Positions 7,542 to 14,960 of a stretch of 24,829 nucleotides of DNA are shown piece after piece. Origin of the DNA: DASZYT01 sp035545275 (GTDB lineage Bacteria > Patescibacteriota > Saccharimonadia > Saccharimonadales > UBA4665); the NCBI GenBank assembly GCA_035545275.1, contig DASZYT010000019.1, positions 1 to 24,829 on the forward strand, written 5' to 3'. The notes beneath the pieces are model-generated. The model was not told the origin of the DNA. It made no database searches and saw nothing but the letters and a program-made list of their open reading frames with translations. Numbering within the stretch: position 1 is the first letter of the stretch; each line of letters starts with the position of its first letter. The translations under genes were made by a program, and so were the position numbers.

Positions 7542-7658
7542 ATGAAAGTGCGTGCAAGTGTCAAAAAGATTAGCCCCGACGACAAGATAGTGCGTCGTAA
7601 GGGCCGTATTTACGTTATTAACAAATTTAAGCCAAAGCACAAGCAGAGGCAGGGGTAG
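7542..7658 (+). CDS. rpmJ: 50S ribosomal protein bL36, zinc-free form
   Basis: A 38-residue large-subunit protein read as MKVRASVKKISPDDKIVRRK followed by GRIYVINKFKPKHKQRQG. The MKVRASVK start and the PKHKQRQG end are family hallmarks. The CxxC and C...H zinc ligands of the common form are replaced: no cysteine is present. The ribosome binding site AGGAAGGAG lies at 7523-7531, preceded by a small hairpin GTGTG-TCGTG-CACAC (7506-7520). It sits in the normal infA-rpmJ-rpsM order. Confidence 0.95.
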   Translation: MKVRASVKKISPDDKIVRRKGRIYVINKFKPKHKQRQG

Positions 7659-7660
7659 AT

Positions 7661-8047
7661 ATGGCGCGGATATCTGGAGTAGTTATACCCAACGAGAAGC
7701 AGATCCACGTGGCTCTGACTTATATCTACGGTATTGGGCCCAAGAGCAGCGCTGATATTTTGGCGGCTGCCAAGGTAGAGCCTACCGTTCGGGTCAAAGA
7801 CATGACCGATGCCGAGATTTCTCGGATCCAAGATGCGGTCAACGCTAGCTACACCGTTGAAGGTGAGCTGCAGCGTATCGTAACAGGCAACATTAAGCGT
7901 TTGAAAGACATCAACGCATACCGTGGTCTGCGCCACAAGGCAAATTTGCCTTCACGTGGTCAGCGCACCCGTACAAATGCTCGTACACGCCGTGGTAAAA
8001 AGGTGACAGTCGGCGGCACCGCTAAGAAGGTCGCTTCAAAGACCTAG
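7661..8047 (+). CDS. rpsM: 30S ribosomal protein uS13
   Basis: Head protein that contacts P-site tRNA and forms an intersubunit bridge. The product of 128 residues has the N-terminal helix-two-turn-helix region with IYGIGPKSSADIL (about 22-34). The basic C-terminal signature LPSRGQRTRTNARTRRGKK lies at 96-114. The start follows the rpmJ stop after two bases. Normal length and context. Confidence 0.98.
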   Translation: MARISGVVIPNEKQIHVALTYIYGIGPKSSADILAAAKVEPTVRVKDMTDAEISRIQDAVNASYTVEGELQRIVTGNIKRLKDINAYRGLRHKANLPSRGQRTRTNARTRRGKKVTVGGTAKKVASKT

Positions 8048-8063
8048 GAAGGGAGCTAGATAT

Positions 8064-8486
8064 ATGGCAGAAGAACAAGCTACACCTACAACCTCCGCTG
8101 CGCCAGCTCCTGCGAAGCGTCGCAAGACCAAGCGCACTGTTGCGAGCGGCCAAGTACACGTACTCGCAACATTCAACAACACCATCGTATCGTTTACCGA
8201 CCCTAGCGGCGGGGTGCTGGCAACTTCCAGCGCCGGTGCGTGTGGTTTCCGTGGTTCCAAGAAAGGCACCGCCTACGCCGCGCAAGTTGCCGCAGAACGG
8301 GCCGGTCAAACCGCCAAGCAGCAGTACGGCTTTAGCCGCGCTGACGTCTTCGTCAAGGGCGTGGGCCTCGGCCGCGATGCAGCTATCCGCGCACTTGCTG
8401 GCCTCGACATTCAGGTGGAATCCATCAAAGATGTAACCGGCGTGCCTCACGGTGGCGTACGTCCACGAAAGGCCCGGAGGATTTAG
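8064..8486 (+). CDS. rpsK: 30S ribosomal protein uS11
   Basis: Platform protein near the mRNA exit site. The conserved core covers about 28-140: GQVHVLATFNNTIVSFTDP, then GFRGSKKGTAYAAQ, and the C-terminal DVTGVPHGGVRPRKARRI. An N-terminal Ala/Pro/Thr-rich stretch (residues 2-18) precedes a KRRKTKR cluster, giving 140 residues against the usual 129. GGAAGGGAG at 8047-8055 is the binding site. Followed by rpsD after three bases. Confidence 0.98.
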   Translation: MAEEQATPTTSAAPAPAKRRKTKRTVASGQVHVLATFNNTIVSFTDPSGGVLATSSAGACGFRGSKKGTAYAAQVAAERAGQTAKQQYGFSRADVFVKGVGLGRDAAIRALAGLDIQVESIKDVTGVPHGGVRPRKARRI

Positions 8487-8489
8487 TTT

Positions 8490-9107
8490 ATGGCCCGAGA
8501 TACCCATTCAATCGTAAAAATGAGCCGTCGTGAAGGCTACGCCCTTCACCCTAAGGCTCACAAAGCATTGGTAAAGCGCCCCCAGCGCCCTGGCCAACAC
8601 GGTAGCAACATGCGCCTTGGCAAGCAGAGCCAGTACGCCTTGCAGTTGCGGGAAAAACAGAAAGTTAAGCGCCTGTACGGCCTGCTGGAGCGCCAATTCA
8701 GCAACCTCATGCAGGAAGCTAACCGCACGCCTGGTCAATCAGGTCAAGTGCTATTGCAGCTTTTGGAGCGCCGCCTCGACAACATGGTATACCGCGCTGG
8801 TTTTGCTCCGTCGCGCCGCGCCGCTCGTCAGCTGGTGACGCATGGCCATTTTATGCTCAACGGCGTTCGTGTAGACGTGCCGTCGATCCGTGTAAGCATC
8901 GGTGATGTTATCACGGTGCGCGATCACAGCAAGAACACGGAATACTTCAAGAAGCTTGACGATGTCAGCCCAGCACCTTCAGCAGTGCCTGCTTGGGTCA
9001 AAGTGAACCGCAAGAAAGTGGAAGCAAATGTCACTGCGATACCAACACGCGACGATGCTGAGCCAGACATTAACGAACAACTAATCGTGGAATACTACTC
9101 ACGCTAA
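8490..9107 (+). CDS. rpsD: 30S ribosomal protein uS4, zinc-free form
   Basis: Primary 16S rRNA-binding protein. The S4 RNA-binding domain covers about 92-150, with RRLDNMVYRAGFAPSRRAARQ followed by HGHFMLNGVRVDVPS. The C-terminus VNRKKVEANVTAIPTRDD...LIVEYYSR is typical. The 205 residues are normal in length. The N-terminal domain has no cysteines, so the four-Cys zinc site of the C-plus form is missing. GGAGG at 8476-8480 is the upstream binding site. Confidence 0.98.
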   Translation: MARDTHSIVKMSRREGYALHPKAHKALVKRPQRPGQHGSNMRLGKQSQYALQLREKQKVKRLYGLLERQFSNLMQEANRTPGQSGQVLLQLLERRLDNMVYRAGFAPSRRAARQLVTHGHFMLNGVRVDVPSIRVSIGDVITVRDHSKNTEYFKKLDDVSPAPSAVPAWVKVNRKKVEANVTAIPTRDDAEPDINEQLIVEYYSR

Positions 9108-9126
9108 GGGAGGAAGAGTAAATACT

Positions 9127-10074
9127 ATGGCAAACATGATTCACACACCAGGTATCGTCAACGTTGACGACCACACCGACACAAGCGCGACCTTTACCGT
9201 AGAGCCTCTGCACAGCGGATATGGCATGACGTTGGGCAACTCCTTGCGGCGCGTACTGCTTTCCAGCATTGCTGGCGCGGCAGTCACCAGCTTTAAGATA
9301 GAGGGCATTACCCATGAATTCACGACCGTTTCGGGCGTGAAGGAAGATGTCGTCGACATCATGCTCAACCTCAAGGGCATCCGTTTCCGCGTATACGGCG
9401 ACGAAGCACAGACGCTGCGCATCGAGAAAAGGGGCAAGGGCGCTGTTACTGCTAAAGACATTCAGCTAAACGCTGATGTTGAGGTAGTCAATCCCGACCA
9501 CGTCATCGCCACTATCGATGACGACAAAGCCAAATTCGTCATGGATATCACTGTTGAAGTGGGCCGTGGGTACCGCACTATCGAAGAAACCACCAGCCGC
9601 AAAGCGAACGACGCGATTGCGCTCGACGCTATCTTTAGCCCTGTGCTGCGCGTACGCTACAAGGTTGAGAACACCCGTGTCGGCCAGGTAACTGATCTCG
9701 ACAAGCTCATCATCACCGTCGATACCGACGGCTCTATCAGCCCACGAGACGCATTTGAAGAAGCTTCCGCCATCTTGGTAAACCAATACACCGCATTGGC
9801 TGGCAAGACTCGTATCGAAACCGCTGCACCCGAGACTAGCAGCAACTCAGACGGTGTCTTTGATGTTGATGGTGCTGACGAATCGGCAGTGCTCAACACT
9901 TCCATCGAAGACCTTAACCTAAGCGCCCGCACCACTAACGCACTCATCAACAACGACATTCACACCATCCGCGACCTGTTTAGCTTGAATGACGCAGAGC
10001 TGCGTGATCTGAAGGGTTTTGGTAGCAAGGCTCTCGATGAAGTTAAGGAAAAGCTAGCGGAGCTGGAGCTGTAA
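9127..10074 (+). CDS. rpoA: RNA polymerase subunit alpha
   Basis: Assembly platform of RNA polymerase and contact point for upstream promoter DNA and activators. The N-terminal dimerisation domain (1-230) includes GYGMTLGNSLRRVLLSS at 31-47. An acidic linker (about 236-256) leads to the C-terminal domain (258-313), in which Arg268 in the SAR motif corresponds by position to the DNA-contacting Arg265 of E. coli. GFGSK at 297-301 completes the helix-hairpin-helix. The 315 residues are close to normal. GGGAGGAAGAG (9108-9118) is the ribosome binding site. An intact CTD means UP-element or class I activator contact is possible. Confidence 0.98.
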   Translation: MANMIHTPGIVNVDDHTDTSATFTVEPLHSGYGMTLGNSLRRVLLSSIAGAAVTSFKIEGITHEFTTVSGVKEDVVDIMLNLKGIRFRVYGDEAQTLRIEKRGKGAVTAKDIQLNADVEVVNPDHVIATIDDDKAKFVMDITVEVGRGYRTIEETTSRKANDAIALDAIFSPVLRVRYKVENTRVGQVTDLDKLIITVDTDGSISPRDAFEEASAILVNQYTALAGKTRIETAAPETSSNSDGVFDVDGADESAVLNTSIEDLNLSARTTNALINNDIHTIRDLFSLNDAELRDLKGFGSKALDEVKEKLAELEL

Positions 10075-10075
10075 T

Positions 10076-10549
10076 ATGCATCGTCACGGATATAAAGGAA
10101 AGAAGTTTGGCCGCGAGCGCGACCAGCGCCGCGCCCTTATCAAGGGCTTGGCCGACAGCCTGGTGAAGTACGAGTCTATCGAGACCACACTACCTAAGGC
10201 CAAAGAAGTCGTGCCGTATGTTGAAAAGCTCATCACCAAGGCCAAGAAGGGCGATTTGCACAACCGCCGCCAAGTCATAAGTGGCCTCCACACCGTTGAG
10301 AGCGCCCACAAACTGGTGGACGAGATTGCACCCAAGCTCAAGAGCCGCACCAGCGGCCACTTGCGCATCGAAAAGACCGAGCTGCGGCGTGGCGATCTGG
10401 CACAAATGGCCAAGGTAAGTTTTGTCGATGACCTGAAGGAAGCGCCGGTTGCCAAGTCTGCAGCCAAAAAGGTCGAGGCTCCTGCTGCAAAGCCTGCTCC
10501 GGCGAAGAAACCCGCCGCTAAGAAAACTCCTCAAAAGGAGGCTAAATAA
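10076..10549 (+). CDS. rplQ: 50S ribosomal protein bL17 with Lys/Ala tail
   Basis: Binds near the tunnel exit. The core (1-120) starts MHRHGYKGKKFGRERDQRRAL and contains SLVKYESIETTLPKAKEV at about 28-45. The remaining residues, 121-157, are a low-complexity tail built from PAAKPAPAKKPAAKK-like units. That makes it longer than the usual 116-127. It starts one base after the rpoA stop; the rpoA 3' end supplies GGAG. The tail's last codons carry AAAGGAGG for rplM. Confidence 0.97.
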   Translation: MHRHGYKGKKFGRERDQRRALIKGLADSLVKYESIETTLPKAKEVVPYVEKLITKAKKGDLHNRRQVISGLHTVESAHKLVDEIAPKLKSRTSGHLRIEKTELRRGDLAQMAKVSFVDDLKEAPVAKSAAKKVEAPAAKPAPAKKPAAKKTPQKEAK

Positions 10550-10990
10550 ATGAAAACCTATAGCGCAAAGCCCACCGACGTTACCCGCAAGTGGTATGTC
10601 GTTGATGCATCAGAGGCATCACTTGGCCGTGTAGCAACCAAGGTCGCCACATTGCTGACAGGCAAGGGCAAACCCCAGTTTACGCACCACATTGACTGCG
10701 GTGACTACGTCATCGTTGTTAACACCGACAACTTGGTTGTGACAGGCGATAAGATGAACAAGAAAATCTACTATCGCCACAGTAACTACCCAGGCGGCCT
10801 TACCGAGACTCCGCTGAACAAGCAGATGGAGACTGACTCCACCCAGGTGCTTTTCAAGGCTATCCGCGGGATGTTACCAGTAAATAAACTGCGCGATGAC
10901 CGTCTGAACCGGCTCAAGATTTACGTGGGTGCCGAGCACAACCACGAAGCGCAGAAGCCCGAGAAGATTTCAGTAAAGGAAGGAAAGTAA
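10550..10990 (+). CDS. rplM: 50S ribosomal protein uL13
   Basis: Early-assembly protein of the large subunit. The 146 residues match the family. The N-terminus MKTYSAKPTDVTRKWYVVDA is followed by LGRVATKVATLLTGK and the conserved HHIDCGDYVIVVN segment (about 41-53). RGMLPVNKL...RLKIYVG lies near the C-terminus. The start abuts the rplQ stop, with AAAGGAGG at 10534-10541. It forms the usual pair with rpsI. Confidence 0.98.
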   Translation: MKTYSAKPTDVTRKWYVVDASEASLGRVATKVATLLTGKGKPQFTHHIDCGDYVIVVNTDNLVVTGDKMNKKIYYRHSNYPGGLTETPLNKQMETDSTQVLFKAIRGMLPVNKLRDDRLNRLKIYVGAEHNHEAQKPEKISVKEGK

Positions 10991-10991
10991 T

Positions 10992-11390
10992 ATGGCGAAA
11001 GACAGTTACTTTTATGCACTAGGTCGCCGCAAGAGCGCAACCGCTCGTGTACGGCTTCAGGGTGGCAAGGGCAACATTTTGATCAACGAAAAGCCAGCCA
11101 GCGAATATTTTGCAGACAGCAAATATCTGCTCGCTAAGCTCGATCAGCCTTTTGTGGTACTCGAAATGAACGGTAAGTACGATGTAAGTGCGCACGTGAG
11201 TGGTGGTGGCCACGAAAGCCAGGCCGAAGCCATTCGCCTCGGTATCGCCAAAGCTCTGACCGAGATGGATGAAAACCTCAAGGCTACCTTGCGTCGTGCC
11301 GAGCTGCTTTCACGCGACTCACGCGAAAAAGAGCGCAAGAAGTTTGGCCTCAAGGGCGCCCGCAAGCAACGCCAGTTCACGAAGCGCTAA
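10992..11390 (+). CDS. rpsI: 30S ribosomal protein uS9
   Basis: Its C-terminal tail reaches the P-site tRNA anticodon stem. The product of 132 residues has YALGRRKSATARVRL at about 8-22, GGGHESQAEAIRLGIA at about 71-86, and the basic end KKFGLKGARKQRQFTKR. The terminal Lys-Arg is the tRNA-contacting pair of the family. GGAAAG (10981-10986) is a weak binding site one base-pair turn upstream. It is the last gene of the block and is followed by a terminator. Confidence 0.98.
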   Translation: MAKDSYFYALGRRKSATARVRLQGGKGNILINEKPASEYFADSKYLLAKLDQPFVVLEMNGKYDVSAHVSGGGHESQAEAIRLGIAKALTEMDENLKATLRRAELLSRDSREKERKKFGLKGARKQRQFTKR

Positions 11391-11396
11391 GACTAA

Positions 11397-11453
11397 TGAG
11401 ACAACCATGCGCCGCCCCAAACAGGTTTGGGGCCCTCGGGCTTGGTTTTCTCA
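11397..11453 (+). other. long imperfect hairpin after rpsI
   Basis: TGAGACAACC (11397-11406) pairs with GGTTTTCTCA (11444-11453) in 9 of 10 positions. It encloses a second perfect stem CCCCAAAC (11415-11422) with GTTTGGGG (11425-11432). It has no T tract, so it is not itself an intrinsic terminator. It lies just before the terminator at 11463 and could stabilise the 3' end of the r-protein transcript. Confidence 0.45.
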
Positions 11454-11462
11454 TCGCAACTA

Positions 11463-11491
11463 CCCCGAGTAAATCGGGGTTTTTGTTTTTT
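11463..11491 (+). terminator. terminator of the ribosomal block
   Basis: CCCCGA (11463-11468), loop GTAAA, TCGGGG (11474-11479), then an almost unbroken T tract to 11491. Classic intrinsic terminator on the plus strand after rpsI. Confidence 0.9.
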
Positions 11492-11534
11492 AAACAAAAC
11501 CGTTGCTGCTCTTTCCAATTATCTCATCTTCTCG

Positions 11535-11571
11535 TTTGGAGATTCTTGACAGCAGGTGTATATTAGTACGC
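11535..11571 (+). promoter_or_regulatory. candidate promoter of leader ORF
   Basis: A TGTATATT string puts a TATATT -10 box at 11559-11564, with TTGGAG or TTTGGA near 11535-11541 as a weak -35. Initiation would be at about 11571, directly at the ATG at 11572, giving a leaderless transcript. A perfect TTGACA at 11546-11551 is also present but has no good -10 at normal spacing. Confidence 0.4.
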
Positions 11572-11652
11572 ATGTCAACTATGGCACAGAACAATGCGTA
11601 TTACTTTACCGGCACCTCCACGCGTGGCGGTTTGTTCCGTGCTTTTGCATAA
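11572..11652 (+). CDS. 26-residue ORF, possible leader peptide
   Basis: Short frame encoding MSTMAQNNAYYFTGTSTRGG then LFRAFA. It lies between the ribosomal-block terminator and another terminator at 11677, with a promoter-like sequence directly upstream and no Shine-Dalgarno. Three aromatic codons in a row (TAT TAC TTT, codons 10-12) stand just before the first arm of a set of alternative hairpins. I read it as a possible leader peptide of an attenuator. It could instead be an independent small protein, or not translated at all. I do not recognise a homologue. Confidence 0.45.
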   Translation: MSTMAQNNAYYFTGTSTRGGLFRAFA

Positions 11653-11697
11653 ATACCCATCAAAGACATAGAAGAGACCGCCACCAGGCGGTTTTTT
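11614..11697 (+). terminator. terminator with competing antiterminator pairing
   Basis: Four segments can pair in exclusive ways. Segment 1 is ACCTCCAC (11614-11621), segment 2 GTGGCGGT (11624-11631), segment 3 ACCGCCAC (11677-11684) and segment 4 GGCGGT (11687-11692). 3:4 is an intrinsic terminator (ACCGCC, loop ACCA, GGCGGT, six Ts at 11692-11697). 2:3 is an exact eight-base match that would destroy it. 1:2 is a local hairpin with one mismatch. Segments 1 and 2 lie inside the 26-codon ORF. The terminator itself is certain by inspection; the attenuation role is inference. Confidence 0.7.
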
Positions 11698-11724
11698 AAT
11701 AGCAACTGACACGAGAAAGACAAT

Positions 11725-12030
11725 ATGAGCGAAGATGAGATTAGGTTAGAGCGTAATCCCAGCGGCCACGGCGCAGAGATACTGGTTGGTATAGCTGACG
11801 AGGCGACTATTGATGACCGCATGGTGACCGCCGTGCAACGACATCGTCGTGCGTTTGGATACATTGTAGATGCCGTAGCAACCAATCGTCTGCAGCAAAT
11901 GTATCCAGATGTATCACTTAAGCCCTACGAGCCTCCCACACCGGAGTTACTCGCTATTAAAGGCCTGGTGAGAGACGAACTACTGGCAGCCCTTGGTGGC
12001 GTAGCTCTGCCGCAATTAGAAAAAACATAG
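11725..12030 (+). CDS. hypothetical protein, 101 residues
   Basis: I do not recognise this gene. It starts MSEDEIRLERNPSGHGAEIL, is acidic overall, has no membrane segment, no Cys and no obvious motif. The middle (about 33-55) looks helical with an RHRRAFGYIVDA stretch, and a Pro-rich turn (YEPPTPE) follows at about 68-74. GAGAAAG (11712-11718) is a possible ribosome binding site. It lies downstream of the attenuator-like terminator and 16 bases upstream of trpS, so it may be cotranscribed with it. Confidence 0.75.
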   Translation: MSEDEIRLERNPSGHGAEILVGIADEATIDDRMVTAVQRHRRAFGYIVDAVATNRLQQMYPDVSLKPYEPPTPELLAIKGLVRDELLAALGGVALPQLEKT

Positions 12031-12046
12031 TAGAATAGGGGTAAAT

Positions 12047-13237
12047 ATGAGTAAGCCAGTCATTTTAACGGGGCTTCGGGCCAATAGTGAGTTTCATTTG
12101 GGCAATTATCTGGGCGCCATTTTGCCCATGGTAGAGTTGCAAAAGCAGCACGCCGGCGAGTACCAGGTGAATATGTTCGTGCCGGACTTGCACAGCTTTA
12201 CCACGCCCATCGACCATGGCAAGTTGTACCAGCAAACCCTGCAGAACCTAAAGGTATTCGTTGCTGCGGGCATAGATATCAATAACCCAGATACTTACAT
12301 CTACCGCCAAAGCTATATCCCAGCCCACAGTGAGCTGACATGGATACTAAATTGCTTTGCGTCGTTTGGGCAACTCAGAAGAATGACTCAGTTTAAAGAT
12401 AAAGTGGGCAGTAAAAACCTTCTTGAAGAAGCGGACAATGCGGCAAAACTATATTATGCTGCCGCTAAAAAATTAGAGAAGCCAGTTGACGATTACCGGC
12501 AACTCAGTGCAATTCAGTACGAGCTCAGCGAGCTTATGTCAAAGGCGGTGTCTACGGTTAGCGAAATTGAGAATCAGGAGGGGTTAGCAAGTATGGGCTT
12601 GCTCGACTATCCGGTCCTGATGGCTGCGGATATTTTGCTGTACGGTGCTAAATGGATTCCAGTAGGCGAGGATCAGCGCCAGCATATAGAGCTAGCACGG
12701 GACGTAGCCCAACGCATGAACAACAAGTTTGGCGAGCTGTTTACCGTCCCGGAAGACTGGAACAAGCAGTTGGAGTTTGCCAACCGACATGCCGGTGTGC
12801 GCATCCGCTCACTTCGTAACCCTGAAAAGAAGATGAGCAAATCTGTCGAAGACCCCGCTGGCACCATCATGCTGACAGACTCGCCCGACGAAGCTGCCAA
12901 GAAAGTCATGAGCGCCACAACCGATTCTGTCGGTGCTATACATTTTGACTTCGACAAGCAGCCTGGCGTCAGTAACCTCTTGCAAATACTCGCATTGCTC
13001 TCCAACAAGCCACTTGATGATGTCATCCACGAGTGGGATGGCAAAACCAGCTACGGCGACCTCAAAAAAGCCGTGGCAGACGCCGTAAAGTCCTTCCTGA
13101 CAGATTTTCAGACTAAGCTTGCCGAGGTCAACGAGTCCGAGCTGCTCAGCAAGCTCGAAATAGACGAAAAAGCCATGAACGACGTCGCTAACGCCATGTT
13201 ATTAAAGGTGCAAAAAGCCGTCGGCCTCCGTCCGTAA
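12047..13237 (+). CDS. trpS: Tryptophanyl-tRNA synthetase
   Basis: Charges tRNA-Trp with tryptophan. Class I signatures are clear: HLGN at 17-20 (HIGH equivalent) in TGLRANSEFHLGNYLGA and KMSKS at 262-266. The TrpRS-type core reads LLDYPVLMAADILLY (185-199) and VGEDQRQHIELARDV (206-220). At 396 residues it is some 60 longer than standard TrpRS. The surplus is a charged, helix-like insertion at about 120-182 between the QFKDK segment and the DYPVLMAAD strand. AGGGG (12036-12040) is a good ribosome binding site. It overlaps the next gene by one base. Confidence 0.95.
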   Translation: MSKPVILTGLRANSEFHLGNYLGAILPMVELQKQHAGEYQVNMFVPDLHSFTTPIDHGKLYQQTLQNLKVFVAAGIDINNPDTYIYRQSYIPAHSELTWILNCFASFGQLRRMTQFKDKVGSKNLLEEADNAAKLYYAAAKKLEKPVDDYRQLSAIQYELSELMSKAVSTVSEIENQEGLASMGLLDYPVLMAADILLYGAKWIPVGEDQRQHIELARDVAQRMNNKFGELFTVPEDWNKQLEFANRHAGVRIRSLRNPEKKMSKSVEDPAGTIMLTDSPDEAAKKVMSATTDSVGAIHFDFDKQPGVSNLLQILALLSNKPLDDVIHEWDGKTSYGDLKKAVADAVKSFLTDFQTKLAEVNESELLSKLEIDEKAMNDVANAMLLKVQKAVGLRP

Positions 13238-14094
13238 TGAGCAACCTAGACATCTCTCGCGCACAACGGCTGGACCATTACGTTGTCGACGTGTTGCCGC
13301 AGCTGAGCCGCAGTGCCGCTACGAAGCTTATAGCGGACGGTAAGGTTACCGTAAATGGACAGCCGGCCACCAAGGCAGGCTACAAATTGCGCCGCGGCTA
13401 CAAGATAGATATTGATTTTAATAATGACGACTATGTGGCCATACCATCTATAGATGTACCTGTTTTATACGAAGACGACGATTGCTTGGTACTTAATAAG
13501 CCCGTTGGCCTGCTCACGCACAGCAAGGGTGCTTTCAACCCCGAAGCCACCGTGGCGAGCTTTGTGAGGTCTAAGCTTACTGCCCAAAGTGGCGAACGTG
13601 CCGGCATTGTTCATCGACTGGACCGCGCCACCAGTGGGGTCATCATCTGCGCTAAGACCCCGACGGCCATGACGTGGCTGCAGCGCCAGTTTTCACTACG
13701 TAAAGCCAAAAAGACCTACATCGCCATCGTCACTGGACACCTCAAAGAGCCACATGCGGTTATCGACATGCCCATAGAGCGCAATCCAAAGCGCCCGCAA
13801 ACCTTTCGCGTAGGCGTAAACGGCAAGTCGGCCATTACCGAATATAAAGTGCTGAAAGCAGATGACACCCTGAGTATGGTTGAATTGCAGCCCCAAACCG
13901 GCCGTACGCACCAATTGCGAGTTCACCTGAGCCATCTAGGGCACCCTATCTTGGGAGATGAGCTCTATGGTGGTAAACCGGCTGAACGGCTGTTCTTGCA
14001 CGCATTGCGTTTGGAGCTAACATTGCCAAATCGCGAGCGGAAAATCTTTGAAGCGCCACTACCGAGCGAGTTTAACGCTACAATAGATACATGA
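13237..14094 (+). CDS. RluA-family 23S rRNA pseudouridine synthase
   Basis: Converts uridine to pseudouridine in rRNA (RluC/RluD type). An S4-like RNA-binding domain covers about 1-65 (RLDHYVVDVLPQLSRSAATK). The catalytic domain has the family motif HRLDRATSG at 126-134, where Asp129 is the expected nucleophile. The C-terminal motif QTGRTHQLRVHLSHLGHPI lies at 220-238, followed by GDELYGG. The 285 residues fit the family. Start overlaps the trpS stop by one base (TAATG). Whether it is RluC, RluD or a relative cannot be told from sequence alone. Confidence 0.92.
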   Translation: MSNLDISRAQRLDHYVVDVLPQLSRSAATKLIADGKVTVNGQPATKAGYKLRRGYKIDIDFNNDDYVAIPSIDVPVLYEDDDCLVLNKPVGLLTHSKGAFNPEATVASFVRSKLTAQSGERAGIVHRLDRATSGVIICAKTPTAMTWLQRQFSLRKAKKTYIAIVTGHLKEPHAVIDMPIERNPKRPQTFRVGVNGKSAITEYKVLKADDTLSMVELQPQTGRTHQLRVHLSHLGHPILGDELYGGKPAERLFLHALRLELTLPNRERKIFEAPLPSEFNATIDT

Positions 14095-14957
14095 CCGACT
14101 TAATTTTTCATGACAGCACGAAGAAGGGCATACGGGCTTTTATAGCTCACCCTTCGCACGCGGTCCTACTGGTAGGACCAGCGGGTGCCGGCAAAGAAAC
14201 AGTGGCGCGTCACATTGCCAGCGAGCTTTTAAAAACCTCTCTAGAAAAGTTAGCCGCCTACCCGTATCTTTCGGTTGTTACATCGGAAGACAGCAAATCC
14301 ATTGGTATAGATGAAGTCCGTGAGCTGCAGCACTTTGCTTCTCTTAAAATACCTCGAAGTGGCCAGTATAACCGCATTATCATCATTGGTAATGCCCATC
14401 GTATGACGCAAGAGGCGCAGAATGCGCTTTTGAAACTTATCGAGGAGCCGCCCGAAGCAACGCTCATCGTATTGACCACACCGGCTCAACAAGCCCTGCT
14501 GCCAACCATTACTTCGCGCTGCCAGCTCATTACTATTCACCCGCTCGAGGAATCGCAGGCCATGGATTACTTTAGAAACCGCGGCCACAACGCAACACAA
14601 CTACAGCGGGCATGGCTTATTAGCGGAGGCCTTGCTGGGTTAATGAGCGCTCTTTTGGTTGCAGATAGTGAACATCCGCTGGTCCAAGCCGCAGCCACAG
14701 CTCGGGAGTTACTGCAAACTGATGCTTTTGAGCGACTTGTGCGCGTCGACGAACTGAGCAAGCAGCCCGCGAATACTATGCGCGACGTGCTGCTGGTGCT
14801 GCAGCAAATGGCGCGTATTGCACTGGCGCGGCCCGCTAGCTCGGCGGTGCGGGGCAAGTGGCAATCAGTATTGCAAGGTAGTTATGATACTATTACGGCG
14901 CTTGATAAAGGCGCCCAGGCAAAACTAGCGCTAACCAATCTTATGCTTAACCTCTGA
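14091..14957 (+). CDS. holB: DNA polymerase III delta-prime-like clamp-loader subunit
   Basis: AAA+ subunit that helps load the sliding clamp during replication. A Walker A-like GPAGAGKE lies at 29-36 with Lys35. The sequence IIIIGNAHRMTQEAQNALLK (96-115), then LIEEPPE, and the SRC motif at 142-144 (TITSRCQ) fit delta-prime. The Walker B acid appears as Asn101 (GNAHRM). The zinc-binding cysteines usual after Walker A are missing. The 288 residues are slightly short. It overlaps the previous gene as ATGA, and TACAAT stands six bases before the ATG. A DnaX-like role is unlikely given the length. Confidence 0.88.
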   Translation: MTDLIFHDSTKKGIRAFIAHPSHAVLLVGPAGAGKETVARHIASELLKTSLEKLAAYPYLSVVTSEDSKSIGIDEVRELQHFASLKIPRSGQYNRIIIIGNAHRMTQEAQNALLKLIEEPPEATLIVLTTPAQQALLPTITSRCQLITIHPLEESQAMDYFRNRGHNATQLQRAWLISGGLAGLMSALLVADSEHPLVQAAATARELLQTDAFERLVRVDELSKQPANTMRDVLLVLQQMARIALARPASSAVRGKWQSVLQGSYDTITALDKGAQAKLALTNLMLNL

Positions 14958-14960
14958 ATC

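Noticed and set aside
11565..11700. T-box riboswitch or tmRNA at the leader upstream of the trpS group
   Set aside because: No T-box antiterminator sequence, no specifier loop readable, and no tRNA-like domain or CCA end for tmRNA.
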